Below are positions 42,456-50,327 of a DNA stretch of 64,000 nucleotides, one piece after another; the stretch's first letter is position 1; each line of letters opens with the position of its first letter. Source of the DNA: Paludibacteraceae bacterium (GTDB lineage Bacteria; Bacteroidota; Bacteroidia; Bacteroidales; Paludibacteraceae); the NCBI GenBank assembly GCA_017394705.1, contig JAFPXH010000006.1, positions 248,001-312,000 of the forward strand. Reading direction: 5' to 3'. The notes below the pieces were generated by a model. It was given only the letters and a program-made list of their open reading frames with translations. It searched no databases and had not been told where the DNA came from. Made by a program: the position numbers and the translations under genes.

Positions 42456-43535
42456 ATGGATTTACATAGTCAGATGATACTGAGCGAATACGATGCCCAA
42501 CTGCCCTTGATACAACGCCTGGAGCAGGTGGTGCTGCGTGTGCTGAATGAAGCCCTGGAACGTAACGGACTTCTGGTTACAGCCGTCAGTTCGCGTATCA
42601 AAACGAAAGAAAGTCTGGAAGGAAAACTGGCTCTCAAAGGAGACAAATACCACTCGCTGAGTGATATCACAGACATTCTCGGCGCCCGTATCATCACATT
42701 CTACACCGATGATGTCGACCGCATCGCAGCTATGGCGGAGCAGTTATTTGATATCGATTGGCAGAATTCCGTGGACAAACGTCGTCTGCATGATCTGGAT
42801 AGTTTTGGCTATAATTCACTCCATTATATCTGCCGGTTACCTAAGTCTCTGGTTGACGAGCCCGATTGTCCGCAAATGAATGAGATGCGTTTTGAGTTGC
42901 AGTTGCGTACCACGCTGCAGCATGCTTGGGCGTCTATCAACCATGATATAGGATACAAAACCGGTGTGGAGATACCACCCGTCTATCTGCGGCAGATTAA
43001 CCGTCTCGCCGGTATTCTCGAGATGGCGGATGATGAGTTCAGCCGTATTCGTACGGAGATTAACGACTACCGTCGCCGTGTGCAGCAGTTGGTTCAGAAC
43101 GGCAAACTGGACGATGTACAACTGGATGGAGATACCTTCCGCAGTTATCTCAATGCTCGGCCATTCGAAACTCTCACACGCCGTATTGCAGCCATCAATC
43201 AGGCGGAGATACAAGAGGTGAGTCTGATGCCGTATCTGCCCATTCTCAAGGTCTTGGGATGCCATACCCTTGGAGATGTGAGCCGGTTGCGCAATAAATA
43301 TGAGGAAGACGCATACACGTTGGCGCGACATCAATTAGGAAACACCGATTTGGATATCATCTCTTCTTCTGTCGGGATACAAAACATATGCATCGTCTGC
43401 ATCCTTGCGCAGGGAGGAGGAAAAATAGGTCTCACACGCCTCTTCAACTCACTCAATGGTGAGAACGAATATAACGAAATGCTCGCGGACATAACATTCA
43501 AACAAGCGCAGACCTTACCTTTCATGAACCACTAA
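42456..43535 (+). CDS. RelA/SpoT-domain protein ((p)ppGpp synthetase-like)
   Basis: A 359-aa protein whose N-terminal 200 residues match the RelA/SpoT nucleotidyltransferase domain: VTAVSSRIKTKESLEGKL (about 42-59), SDITDILGARIITFYTDD (about 69-86, catalytic-type Asp and GxRI), DSFGYNSLHYICRLP (about 115-129) and FELQLRTTLQHAWASINHDIGYK (outline, about 147-169). All the signature residues of active synthetases seem present. The C-terminal 160 residues are a helical region, not TGS/ACT. So it is a long small-alarmone-synthetase-type protein. It lies 6 nt after the STAS gene. Confidence 0.88.
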   Translation: MDLHSQMILSEYDAQLPLIQRLEQVVLRVLNEALERNGLLVTAVSSRIKTKESLEGKLALKGDKYHSLSDITDILGARIITFYTDDVDRIAAMAEQLFDIDWQNSVDKRRLHDLDSFGYNSLHYICRLPKSLVDEPDCPQMNEMRFELQLRTTLQHAWASINHDIGYKTGVEIPPVYLRQINRLAGILEMADDEFSRIRTEINDYRRRVQQLVQNGKLDDVQLDGDTFRSYLNARPFETLTRRIAAINQAEIQEVSLMPYLPILKVLGCHTLGDVSRLRNKYEEDAYTLARHQLGNTDLDIISSSVGIQNICIVCILAQGGGKIGLTRLFNSLNGENEYNEMLADITFKQAQTLPFMNH

Positions 43536-43550
43536 TTTACCTTTCAAAAC

Positions 43551-44390
43551 ATGAAACCTGTTAAAATTGATCTCAACGACTACGTACGTACCGGTGAAGG
43601 CGCCAATGGTGCCAGTTACAATCATAAGACGGACCCTTCAATCATGATGAAATTGTATTTCCGCAATTTTGAGGCCGCCAAATTAGAACTGGAACTTGCG
43701 CAGAAAGTGTACGATATGGGTATTCCGAGTCCCGAACCGGGAGACCTCGTTACGGATGGAGAGAAAATGGGTATCCGTTTTCGACGTATTGATGGCAAGA
43801 AATCGTATTCACGTGCCTGTGGCGATAATCCGGAGAAAACAGAAGAGTATGCACGCGAGTTCGCACAAATGTGTAAGAAACTGCATGCTACGCATGTGGA
43901 TACCACGCAATTTGAGAACGTCAAAGACCGGCTCTATAAAATGCTGGCAGACAACCCTTTCTTCACGCCTGAGCAGAAACAGAAAATACACAATTTTATC
44001 GCTGCAGCGCCGGATACAGACACAGCCATCCACGGTGACCTGCAATTCTCCAATGGTATTTTCGTAGAAAAAGACGGAGTGCGCAAGCAGTATTTCATTG
44101 ACCTCGGGGATTTCTGTTACGGCTATCCGATGTTCGACATTGGCATGGTGTATCTGTGCTGCTGTCTCAATGACGAGAGTTGGACTTTGGAGCAGTATCA
44201 CATGTCCAATGCAACCGCCGCACGCTTTTGGGATGCTTTTGCGAGCGAGTATTTTGGACCCGACGCTGACATGGCAAAGATAATGAAAGAGGTGAAGATT
44301 TATGCCGGTTTGAAAACGCTCATTATCGAACGGGATACCCATCGCCCCATGCCTGAATTCCGGGCCATGCTGGAGGGCACAATTTACTAA
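43551..44390 (+). CDS. APH-like kinase (TIGR02172-type)
   Basis: A 279-aa protein-kinase-fold phosphotransferase. The nucleotide loop region GEGANGASYNHKTDPSIMMKLY (outline, about 16-37) carries the conserved Lys, and the catalytic loop is AIHGDLQFSNGIF (about 162-174, HGDxxxxN) with the metal site YFIDLGDFCYG (about 182-192, replacing the usual D-F/P-G). It matches the family of short APH-like kinases first noted in Fibrobacter. Its substrate (small molecule or protein) is unknown; position between a synthetase and a hydrolase suggests regulation, which is inference. Confidence 0.8.
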   Translation: MKPVKIDLNDYVRTGEGANGASYNHKTDPSIMMKLYFRNFEAAKLELELAQKVYDMGIPSPEPGDLVTDGEKMGIRFRRIDGKKSYSRACGDNPEKTEEYAREFAQMCKKLHATHVDTTQFENVKDRLYKMLADNPFFTPEQKQKIHNFIAAAPDTDTAIHGDLQFSNGIFVEKDGVRKQYFIDLGDFCYGYPMFDIGMVYLCCCLNDESWTLEQYHMSNATAARFWDAFASEYFGPDADMAKIMKEVKIYAGLKTLIIERDTHRPMPEFRAMLEGTIY

Positions 44391-44396
44391 TTTGAA

Positions 44397-44454
44397 ATTG
44401 TTCCACGAACGGACTATTATCGGAGTAATTAGCTGTTAATCTCCGTGGAACAAT
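44397..44454. repeat. Inverted-repeat element with shared 29-bp core
   Basis: Perfect 11-bp arms ATTGTTCCACG/CGTGGAACAAT (44397-44407 and 44444-44454) enclose a core (44407-44435) that recurs inverted in the leader at 32383-32411 with one mismatch. It fills the gap between the kinase and HD genes; no T-run follows. Confidence 0.65.
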
Positions 44455-44471
44455 GTACCGTGTTTTGTACT

Positions 44472-45047
44472 ATGGCAAACAAATATATTGATACCGATTT
44501 ATTGGACCGCGCCATCATCTTCGCCGTCAACGCCCATCATAACACGGAGCGCCGTGGTAAGGGATTTCCGTACATCGTTCATCCGATGGAAGCGGTGGAG
44601 ATTGTTGCTACTATAACAACCGATCAGGAACTGCTGGCTGCCGCAGCACTGCATGACACGATTGAAGACACCGATGTCACGGTGGAGCAACTGAGAGCGG
44701 AGTTCGGAGACCGCATCGCCAACCTCGTACACGCGGAGAGCGACCAGTTTACAGAAGGAGTCAGTGAGGAGGATAGTTGGCATGATCGTAAACAGGCGGC
44801 AATTGACAGACTCGCTGCGGCTCCGCACGACGCGAAGATTGTGGCGATGGGAGACAAACTGAGTAACATGCGGGCTATTTGGAGAGACTATCAAACGAAG
44901 GGAGATGAGTTATGGAAAATCTTCCACGTCACCGACAAAGCTTCGCACGAATGGCACTACAGAGGTTTGGCCAAATCCTTGAGCGAACTGAGTGACACGT
45001 TTGCCTATCAGGAATTTGTACGGCTTTTAGATGAGGTTTTTGAATAA
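44472..45047 (+). CDS. HD-domain hydrolase (small alarmone hydrolase-like)
   Basis: A 191-aa metal phosphohydrolase like the hydrolase half of Rel/SpoT or Mesh1. From ATG 44472: AIIFAVNAHHNTERRGKGFPY (outline, about 14-34), metal-binding HPMEAVEIV (about 37-45), LLAAAALHDTIEDTDVTVEQL (outline, HD and ED pairs, about 54-74), FGDRIANLVHAESDQ (about 78-92) and AKIVAMGDKLSNMRAIWRDY (about 118-137). An upstream in-frame GTG at 44445 falls in the inverted repeat and is not used. Adjacent to a synthetase-like gene it would form a make-and-break pair for (p)ppGpp, an inference. The last base overlaps the next start. Confidence 0.85.
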   Translation: MANKYIDTDLLDRAIIFAVNAHHNTERRGKGFPYIVHPMEAVEIVATITTDQELLAAAALHDTIEDTDVTVEQLRAEFGDRIANLVHAESDQFTEGVSEEDSWHDRKQAAIDRLAAAPHDAKIVAMGDKLSNMRAIWRDYQTKGDELWKIFHVTDKASHEWHYRGLAKSLSELSDTFAYQEFVRLLDEVFE

Positions 45048-45850
45048 TGCAAGTTATTTTTGATAATATAGACAACGCCCGGGATCTGGGAGGCATCATC
45101 GGAGCAGGAGGGCGGGCCATCCGTCCCCATCGACTACTGCGAACCGCTCATTTACACGATGCGTCGGACTCCGATGTCGCAAGACTCAAAGAGGAATATA
45201 ACCTCTGCCGCATCTTCGATTTCCGTTCTCTGGGAGAGTTCGATGCCGTTCCGGATAGAGAGATAGAAGGCGTACAGCACCATTTGTTACCTACGATTGA
45301 TATGCGGGCAGAGCAGGCTACAGGAAAACCCATTCCCGATGAGGCTTTCCTGGAGTTGGATAGGCATATAGTCAATTATTCGTTTTATCCCGAGGTGCAA
45401 GTCATGGCGGCGAACATGTATCCGTCACTCATCCGCTCGGAGTTCTCACAGCTGCAGTATGCCGCCTTCCTCAGACTTATCATCGAGGCACCGGAAGATG
45501 GAGGTATCCTTTGGCATTGTGCGCAAGGCAAAGACCGAACCGGCTGGGGAGCAGCGTTTCTTATGTTCGCGCTCGGCGTGGAGAGAGAAACCGTTATTGA
45601 GGATTTTGAATTGAGCAATATTGCCTATCGCCCAATTGTCAACAAACTGAATGCAGACGTCATCGCACGCGGTGGAGGAGAGGCGGAAATGAGGGTTATA
45701 CAGGCCTTCATGGGCGTCTCCACACCTAATTTCATCTCCACTCTCGAACTCATCGACCGGGAGTTTGGAGGCATGACCGCTTATCTGCATGAGATACTGT
45801 GTCTCTCGCACGATGATATACAACTCCTCAGGAAACGTTTCCTGCAGTAA
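45047..45850 (+). CDS. Tyrosine-protein phosphatase (PF13350-type)
   Basis: A 267-aa dual-specificity/tyrosine phosphatase. Features: NARDLGG (about 6-12), RLLRTAHLHDASDSDVARL (about 26-44), the IFDFRSLGEFDAVPD block (about 54-68) and the catalytic P-loop HCAQGKDRTGWGAAF (about 160-174; Cys-x5-Arg). Such proteins act on phosphotyrosine, phosphoinositides or small molecules. The TAATG junction with the HD gene couples them. It closes the signalling block, opposite in activity to the kinase-like gene. Confidence 0.9.
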   Translation: MQVIFDNIDNARDLGGIIGAGGRAIRPHRLLRTAHLHDASDSDVARLKEEYNLCRIFDFRSLGEFDAVPDREIEGVQHHLLPTIDMRAEQATGKPIPDEAFLELDRHIVNYSFYPEVQVMAANMYPSLIRSEFSQLQYAAFLRLIIEAPEDGGILWHCAQGKDRTGWGAAFLMFALGVERETVIEDFELSNIAYRPIVNKLNADVIARGGGEAEMRVIQAFMGVSTPNFISTLELIDREFGGMTAYLHEILCLSHDDIQLLRKRFLQ

Positions 45851-45876
45851 TACAATCACAAATAATAAATACCCCT

Positions 45877-47334
45877 ATGATTCACATTAACGAAGAAGTG
45901 GCACGGTGTTTGCTCTGCGCTGATGCGCCTTGCGGTGCCAAAGTGTCACGTGCGCTCCGCGCGTTGCGATTTGAAAACCTATGGACAGCTGCAGAGTTGT
46001 TCGACCAAATCAATGAGCAAGAGATAGAGGCCGCTCAGCAAGCATGTATTCACTACGACAGACCGATTCGGATTAGCGAACTGAAGAAAGCGCTTAACGA
46101 GCAACAGCCCAAACCGGCGGACACACCGCTGCCTTCGCTGGAACTCAATTTCTGCGACATGGTGTGCGAGAATCCTTTCTTCCTCGCATCCTCTGCTATA
46201 TGCACCAACTATGAAATGGTCGCTCGGGCTCTGGAAGCCGGATGGGCCGGAGTGTTCTATAAAACCATATGCAAGCAGGATATACGCGAAGTGAGCCCCC
46301 GCTTTGATGCTGTTGGTAAAGAAGGAACGCCTTTTGTCGGATTCCGCAATATGGAGCAACTTTCCGAAAATCCGTATGAGGTAGACTTCGACATCCTGCA
46401 TCGCCTCAAAGTGAACTACCCCACAAAACGCATCATCGCTTCTATCATGGGGCAGACCGAAGAAGAATGGATTGAGTTGGCCAAGATGGCTGAGGACGCC
46501 GGATGCGACGCGGTGGAACTCAATTTCTCCTGCCCGCAGATGAAGCTCACGGGGCTTGGAAGCGATATCGGCCAGAATAACGAACTTATTCTATGCTACA
46601 CGGCGTGTATCAAAGAGGCTGTGAAGATTCCGGTTATCCCGAAGATGACACCGAACGTCATGTCGATGACCTCGCCTGCCTTGGCGTGTTTCTATGGCGG
46701 TGCGCACGGTATCAGCGCCATCAATACCATCAAATCCATCACCATGAGTCATAACGCAGAGGTGAACGAGAAAAAAACGGTCAGCGGTTATTCGGGCAAG
46801 GCGGTGAAGCCTATCGCACTACGTATGATTTACGAGATTACTGGTCACCCTCTCATCCGTAGAGCCGGTATTGAGAAACACATGGATATCAGCGGTATCG
46901 GAGGTATTGAGACTTGGCGCGACGCACTGGAGTTTATCCAACTCGGCTGCCGGAACGTGCAGGTTTGTACGGCTGTCATGCAGTATGGATACCGCATTAT
47001 CGATGACCTCAAATTAGGTTTGCAGCACTATATGGCAGAACGCGGCATCGTAGAGTTGAAAAAACTCGTTGGTGAAGAGCTGAAGAATATCGTGATGCCG
47101 AGTGATCTGGACCGCGAGACAATGGTCTTCCCGAAGATTGACCGGGATAAATGCATTGGTTGCGGACGCTGTTTCATATCATGCGCCGATGGCGGGCATC
47201 AGGCTATCGCGTTCGGCGAGGACCGCAAACCGCGCATCATCGGTACCAAGTGCGTAGGATGCCATCTTTGCCGGCTGGTCTGCCCCACCAAAGCCATCGG
47301 CATGGCCAAACGAATGCCCAAACCGCAGAAGTAA
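45877..47334 (+). CDS. preA: NAD-dependent dihydropyrimidine dehydrogenase PreA-type subunit
   Basis: A 485-aa flavoprotein that interconverts uracil/thymine and dihydropyrimidines with a PreT partner. An N-terminal extension (about 1-85) with RCLLCADAPCGAKVSRALRA resembles the Fe-S/N-terminal domain normally on PreT. The FMN barrel spans about 90-390: NPFFLASSAICTNYEMV, AVELNFSCPQMK (about 210-221), VIPKMTPNV, SGIGGIETWRDALEFIQLG (about 345-363). A C-terminal ferredoxin has two CxxCxxC sets: CIGCGRCFISC (about 426-436) and CVGCHLCRLVCP (about 460-471). No PreT gene is adjacent. Confidence 0.9.
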   Translation: MIHINEEVARCLLCADAPCGAKVSRALRALRFENLWTAAELFDQINEQEIEAAQQACIHYDRPIRISELKKALNEQQPKPADTPLPSLELNFCDMVCENPFFLASSAICTNYEMVARALEAGWAGVFYKTICKQDIREVSPRFDAVGKEGTPFVGFRNMEQLSENPYEVDFDILHRLKVNYPTKRIIASIMGQTEEEWIELAKMAEDAGCDAVELNFSCPQMKLTGLGSDIGQNNELILCYTACIKEAVKIPVIPKMTPNVMSMTSPALACFYGGAHGISAINTIKSITMSHNAEVNEKKTVSGYSGKAVKPIALRMIYEITGHPLIRRAGIEKHMDISGIGGIETWRDALEFIQLGCRNVQVCTAVMQYGYRIIDDLKLGLQHYMAERGIVELKKLVGEELKNIVMPSDLDRETMVFPKIDRDKCIGCGRCFISCADGGHQAIAFGEDRKPRIIGTKCVGCHLCRLVCPTKAIGMAKRMPKPQK

Positions 47335-47366
47335 AGGCGGAAAACAAAAAAAAAAGTGTGCAAAAG

Positions 47367-47398
47367 TTTGCGTATATCAAAAAAAAGCAGTACTTTTG
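47367..47398 (+). promoter_or_regulatory. Promoter for ssrA and tRNA-Ala
   Basis: -33 TTTG (47367-47370), 20 bp, -7 TACTTTTG (47391-47398), then CACGCTTTTTCG as at rpsF, tRNA-Leu and tRNA-Ser(TGA). Confidence 0.88.
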
Positions 47399-47417
47399 CA
47401 CGCTTTTTCGCAAACGA

Positions 47418-47806
47418 GGGGCTATTTGGTTTTGACAGCAGGTAGAATGTTTGGGTAAGCACGCCGAGCAATGAGGCAACGCTCGTTAATATCGTCTCAA
47501 AGCATAACTGGCAACACTTCTTATGCTCTCGCTGCTTAATCGAAGTATAGTAGATTAGCCTATTTGGGCGCCAGGCGCCCGAACGAGACGTCACTCCAAG
47601 CCGAGTCTGTGGGCTGAATGGATATAGTGGCGCAGAAATTCACAGAATAGATGGCGCAGGCTGCGATGCGCAATCGAAACTTTAGCAGATAAGACGGTAG
47701 TTGGTGGCTTGGGTCTTGCTATCGGACGAAAATGAAGGCCAAGATAAGCGTGTAGAAAGCACAAGGATTCCTTGTTTGGACACGGGTTCGACTCCCGTTA
47801 GCTCCA
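47418..47806 (+). ncRNA. ssrA: Transfer-messenger RNA (tmRNA)
   Basis: Rescues stalled ribosomes and tags the unfinished peptide. The 5' end GGGGCTATTTGGTTTTGACA pairs with the 3' TAGCTCC of the tRNA-like domain, whose T-arm reads GGGTTCGACTCCC. The tag frame is 47510-47539: GGC AAC ACT TCT TAT GCT CTC GCT GCT TAA, peptide GNTSYALAA, close to the Bacteroides-type tag. About 389 nt, one-piece form, CCA not encoded. It lies 7 nt before tRNA-Ala in the same unit. Confidence 0.95.
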
Positions 47807-47813
47807 CTCGCGC

Positions 47814-47886
47814 GGGGTATTAGCTCAGTTGGTAGAGCGCAACGTTCGCAATGTTGAGGTCAGGGGTTCGACTCCCCTATGCTCCA
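47814..47886 (+). tRNA. tRNA-Ala (CGC)
   Basis: Acceptor GGGGTAT with ATGCTCC shows the G3-U70 pair that identifies tRNA-Ala. Anticodon stem CAACG/TGTTG encloses loop TTCGCAA, anticodon CGC. No encoded CCA. Confidence 0.92.
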
Positions 47887-47893
47887 CTCCATT

Positions 47894-47918
47894 AAAGGCC
47901 GGTTAACGGCCTTTTTTT
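47894..47918 (+). terminator. Terminator of ssrA-tRNA-Ala
   Basis: Stem AAAGGCCG/CGGCCTTT, 5-nt loop, T-run of seven. Confidence 0.9.
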
Positions 47919-47948
47919 GTACTTTTTTATAAAAAAGTGCAGAAAAAT

Positions 47949-47979
47949 TTTGCCATTTCAAAAAAAAGCAGTACCTTTG
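47949..47979 (+). promoter_or_regulatory. Promoter for rpsF operon
   Basis: -33 TTTG (47949-47952), 19 bp, -7 TACCTTTG (47972-47979), then CACGCTTTTTCGCCG. It gives a leader of about 95 nt ending in a repeat array. Confidence 0.83.
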
Positions 47980-48043
47980 CACGCTTTTTCGCCGCATACG
48001 CGCGAAGAACAATGGGAATACTTAGGACTACCTAGGGGCTACC

Positions 48044-48085
48044 TAATTATTATTAACTATTCATTATTAACTATTAATTGATTTA
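48044..48085 (+). repeat. 7-bp-period array before rpsF
   Basis: Six heptamers (TAATTAT, TATTAAC, TATTCAT, TATTAAC, TATTAAT, TGATTTA separately counted) reach the rpsF ATG, whose A is the last base. Confidence 0.75.
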
Positions 48086-48429
48086 TGGTAAATCATTATG
48101 AAACTGCCTTCGTTTTAACTCCCGTTTTGTCTGAGCCGCAGACAAAGGAGGCAGTAGAGAAATTCGAGAATCTTCTCACGCAGAATGGCGGTACCATCCT
48201 GAATCGTGAGGAGTGGGGTCTCAAGCAACTCGCTTACCCTATCCAAGGTAAAAATTCGGGCTTCTATTTCATCCTTCAGTTTGATGCTGAGCCCGCTGTT
48301 ATCGCTACCCTCGAGACCGAGTTCCGTCGTGATGAGCGTGTTATCCGCTTCCTGACAACGCGTCTTGACAAGTACGCATTTGAGTACGCTGAGAAGCGTC
48401 GTAACAATTTTAAAAAGGAGGAGGCTTAA
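48085..48429 (+). CDS. rpsF: 30S ribosomal protein bS6
   Basis: Platform protein that binds with bS18. 114 aa: [21 protein letters not shown] (outline, about 3-23), [21 protein letters not shown] (outline, about 39-59), [18 protein letters not shown] and [21 protein letters not shown]. It begins directly after an AT-rich heptamer array without a Shine-Dalgarno motif. Its last codons (TTT AAA AAG GAG GAG GCT) double as the strong Shine-Dalgarno for rpsR. Confidence 0.95.
   Translation: MVNHYETAFVLTPVLSEPQTKEAVEKFENLLTQNGGTILNREEWGLKQLAYPIQGKNSGFYFILQFDAEPAVIATLETEFRRDERVIRFLTTRLDKYAFEYAEKRRNNFKKEEA
48414..48424 (+). promoter_or_regulatory. Strong Shine-Dalgarno of rpsR inside rpsF
   Basis: AAAGGAGGAGG, ending 7 nt before the ATG at 48432 (10 nt if the first GGAGG is counted). 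It is formed by the bS6 codons Lys-Lys-Glu-Glu. Confidence 0.85.
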
Positions 48430-48431
48430 TC

Positions 48432-48698
48432 ATGGCACAGAATGACGAAATCCGCTATCTGACTCCGCAAGGTTCGGATCAGAAGAAGAAAAAGTACTGC
48501 CGCTTCAAGAAATCCGGCATTAAGTACATCGATTACAAAGATCCTGAGTTCCTCAAGAAGTTCCTCAACGAGCAAGGCAAGATTCTGCCCCGTCGTATCA
48601 CCGGTACTTCGCTGAAGTTCCAACGCAAAGTTGCTCAGGCCGTTAAGAAAGCACGCCACTTGGCTTTGCTGCCTTACGTAACCGATATGATGAAATAA
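48432..48698 (+). CDS. rpsR: 30S ribosomal protein bS18
   Basis: Platform protein next to bS6 and bS21; 88 aa. [21 protein letters not shown] (outline, about 20-40), [20 protein letters not shown] (about 41-60) and [21 protein letters not shown] are the family hallmarks. It starts 2 nt after rpsF and has a strong Shine-Dalgarno, in contrast to rpsF. Confidence 0.96.
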   Translation: MAQNDEIRYLTPQGSDQKKKKYCRFKKSGIKYIDYKDPEFLKKFLNEQGKILPRRITGTSLKFQRKVAQAVKKARHLALLPYVTDMMK

Positions 48699-48731
48699 TT
48701 GTTTAACCGACTTAATTGAAAGGAGAAAATT

Positions 48732-49175
48732 ATGGAAGTAATTCTGATTCAAGACCTTGCAAACCTCGGTTTCAAGAACGACATCGTAAAAGTACGTGAC
48801 GGCTACGGACGCAACTATCTCCTGCCGCAAAAGATTGCTATCATCGCTAACGAAGCGAACAAAAAGCAACTGGCAGAGAACCTGAAACAGCAGGCTCACA
48901 AAGCTGCTAAACTGTTGGCTGACGCAGAGGCACTCGCCGCTAAACTGGCAGAGACCGTAATCGAAGTAAAGGTAAAAGCAAACGAAGACGGCAAAATCTT
49001 CGGTACTGTTACCACCGCTAACATCGCTGACGCACTCGCTGCGCAAGAGATTGTTATCGACAAGAAAGTCATCACGCTCGTTGAGCCGATCAAGCAAGTG
49101 GGTGAGTTCACCGCACAGGCTCGTCTGCACCGAGAGGTGAAAGCTGACATCAAGTTGAACGTAGTAGCTGAGTAA
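48732..49175 (+). CDS. rplI: 50S ribosomal protein bL9
   Basis: Large-subunit protein with a long connecting helix; 147 aa. N domain MEVILIQDLANLGFKNDIVKV with VRDGYGRNYLLPQKIA (about 21-36), helix about 41-75 (NKKQLAENLKQQAHKAAKL), C domain KANEDGKIFGTVTTANIADAL (outline, about 82-102). GAAAGGAG (48718-48725) ends 6 nt before the ATG, another clear Shine-Dalgarno. Confidence 0.95.
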   Translation: MEVILIQDLANLGFKNDIVKVRDGYGRNYLLPQKIAIIANEANKKQLAENLKQQAHKAAKLLADAEALAAKLAETVIEVKVKANEDGKIFGTVTTANIADALAAQEIVIDKKVITLVEPIKQVGEFTAQARLHREVKADIKLNVVAE

Positions 49176-49180
49176 CGTAA

Positions 49181-49215
49181 ATGTCAAATTTCAAATTTAA
49201 AATTTAAAATTATGA
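49181..49215 (+). repeat. 7-bp-period array before rpmE
   Basis: Five units (ATGTCAA, ATTTCAA, two ATTTAAA, ATTATGA); the last contains the rpmE ATG at 49212. Confidence 0.75.
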
Positions 49216-49466
49216 AAGCTGGAATTCATCCTGATAACTACCGCGTAGTAGTTTTCAAAGATATGTCTGACGGTACTCAGTTCTTCAGCCGTTCTACGGC
49301 AGCTACGAAGGACACGATTGAAATCGATGGCGTTAAGTATCCGCTTATCAAGCTTGAGATTTCGAACACGAGTCACCCGTTCTATACCGGCAAATCGAAG
49401 CTGGTGGACACCGCCGGTCGCGTCGACAAATTTATGTCTCGCTACGGCAATCGCAACCGCAAGTAA
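49212..49466 (+). CDS. rpmE2: 50S ribosomal protein bL31, type B
   Basis: 84 aa: [52 protein letters not shown] (in outline) and a basic end. It lacks the CxxC zinc-binding pairs, which marks the zinc-free type B (YkgM-like). Such paralogues replace the zinc form under zinc shortage in other bacteria, but in many Bacteroidota this is the only L31. Followed by a terminator-like hairpin. Confidence 0.93.
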   Translation: MKAGIHPDNYRVVVFKDMSDGTQFFSRSTAATKDTIEIDGVKYPLIKLEISNTSHPFYTGKSKLVDTAGRVDKFMSRYGNRNRK

Positions 49467-49477
49467 TGCGGATCACA

Positions 49478-49515
49478 ACGCGGGCGGGCAATATGCTCGC
49501 CCGTGTTCGTTTTAT
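49478..49515 (+). terminator. Probable terminator of the ribosomal protein operon
   Basis: GGGCGGGC..GCTCGCCC stem (one mismatch) with loop AATAT, followed by GTGTTCGTTTTATAA; the T-run is weak. Confidence 0.6.
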
Positions 49516-49562
49516 AAACTGTTTAACGTCGCTTTAGCGACCATTTTAACCCTTTAACTATC

Positions 49563-50327
49563 ATGCAAAGCATCTTATGGCGTGCCCTCGGCCGCAACAC
49601 CCTCCTATCGGTTATCATGTTCGGCGTTTTGTTCGGACTCCTTTGGTTGGCGGAGTTTATCTTCCCATCCCTCTCGTTATTGAAATGGAATGACGCCGCA
49701 TGGTGTGTCGGTATACCCGCATCTATTATCGGCGTAGCATATATCCTCACTATCCGCGATCCGCAGAACTTCACGGGTTTCTTCGCCGGTATCGTGATGT
49801 CCGCCCTGCTGGGCGTACAATTCACGCTCCAAGGCAGTTATGACAGCACCTTCCTCTATTTCTTCGTCTTCATCCCCTTCCAGATGATGTCGATCTATAA
49901 ATGGAGTCGCAAGAAAGACGATGGTGGAGCAAGCTTTGAGCCTAAGTTCCTGGATATACCGCGTTTCTGGCTGTCCATCTTCATCGGCTTGGCAGTCACC
50001 GCAGGAGATTATTTTGTGCAGACCTATATCTTCCAGCACAACGGCTTGGCGGATAACATCGCTGTCAAGTTGTGCAACGGATTAATGATATCATCCTCTT
50101 TCCTGGCCAACTACTGGCTTATCTATCGCAAGAACGACTCATGGCTCTATTGGTTCATCTATAGCGTAGCAGGTATCGTGCTATTCATCTTCCTCGGGAA
50201 TATGTTCTCGCTCGTTCTCTTCTGCTTCTTCCTGGTCATCAACTCGATGGCAGGTATTGCATGGATCAAGAACACGAAACCGGAGTACTATTTCTGGGCC
50301 GCTCCATTCCTGGGTAAAAAGAAATGA
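49563..50327 (+). CDS. pnuC: Nicotinamide riboside transporter PnuC
   Basis: Inner-membrane facilitator for nicotinamide riboside, 254 aa with about 7-8 helices. Family-type segments: IPASIIGVAYILTIRDPQNF (about 50-69), FFVFIPFQMMSIYKWSRKKDD (outline, about 98-118; the WxxxK-like cytoplasmic turn) and a C-terminal YWLIYRKNDSWLYWFIYSVAG (outline, about 182-202). The last 4 nt overlap the pseudouridine synthase start. A leader of about 50 nt includes a GTCGC..GCGAC short palindrome. Confidence 0.88.
   Translation: MQSILWRALGRNTLLSVIMFGVLFGLLWLAEFIFPSLSLLKWNDAAWCVGIPASIIGVAYILTIRDPQNFTGFFAGIVMSALLGVQFTLQGSYDSTFLYFFVFIPFQMMSIYKWSRKKDDGGASFEPKFLDIPRFWLSIFIGLAVTAGDYFVQTYIFQHNGLADNIAVKLCNGLMISSSFLANYWLIYRKNDSWLYWFIYSVAGIVLFIFLGNMFSLVLFCFFLVINSMAGIAWIKNTKPEYYFWAAPFLGKKK

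Noticed and set aside
42456..45047. toxSAS-type toxin-antitoxin pair (synthetase plus hydrolase)
   Set aside because: The two genes are separated by a kinase gene and an 80-bp gap and lie in a larger operon; remains possible but not the simplest reading.
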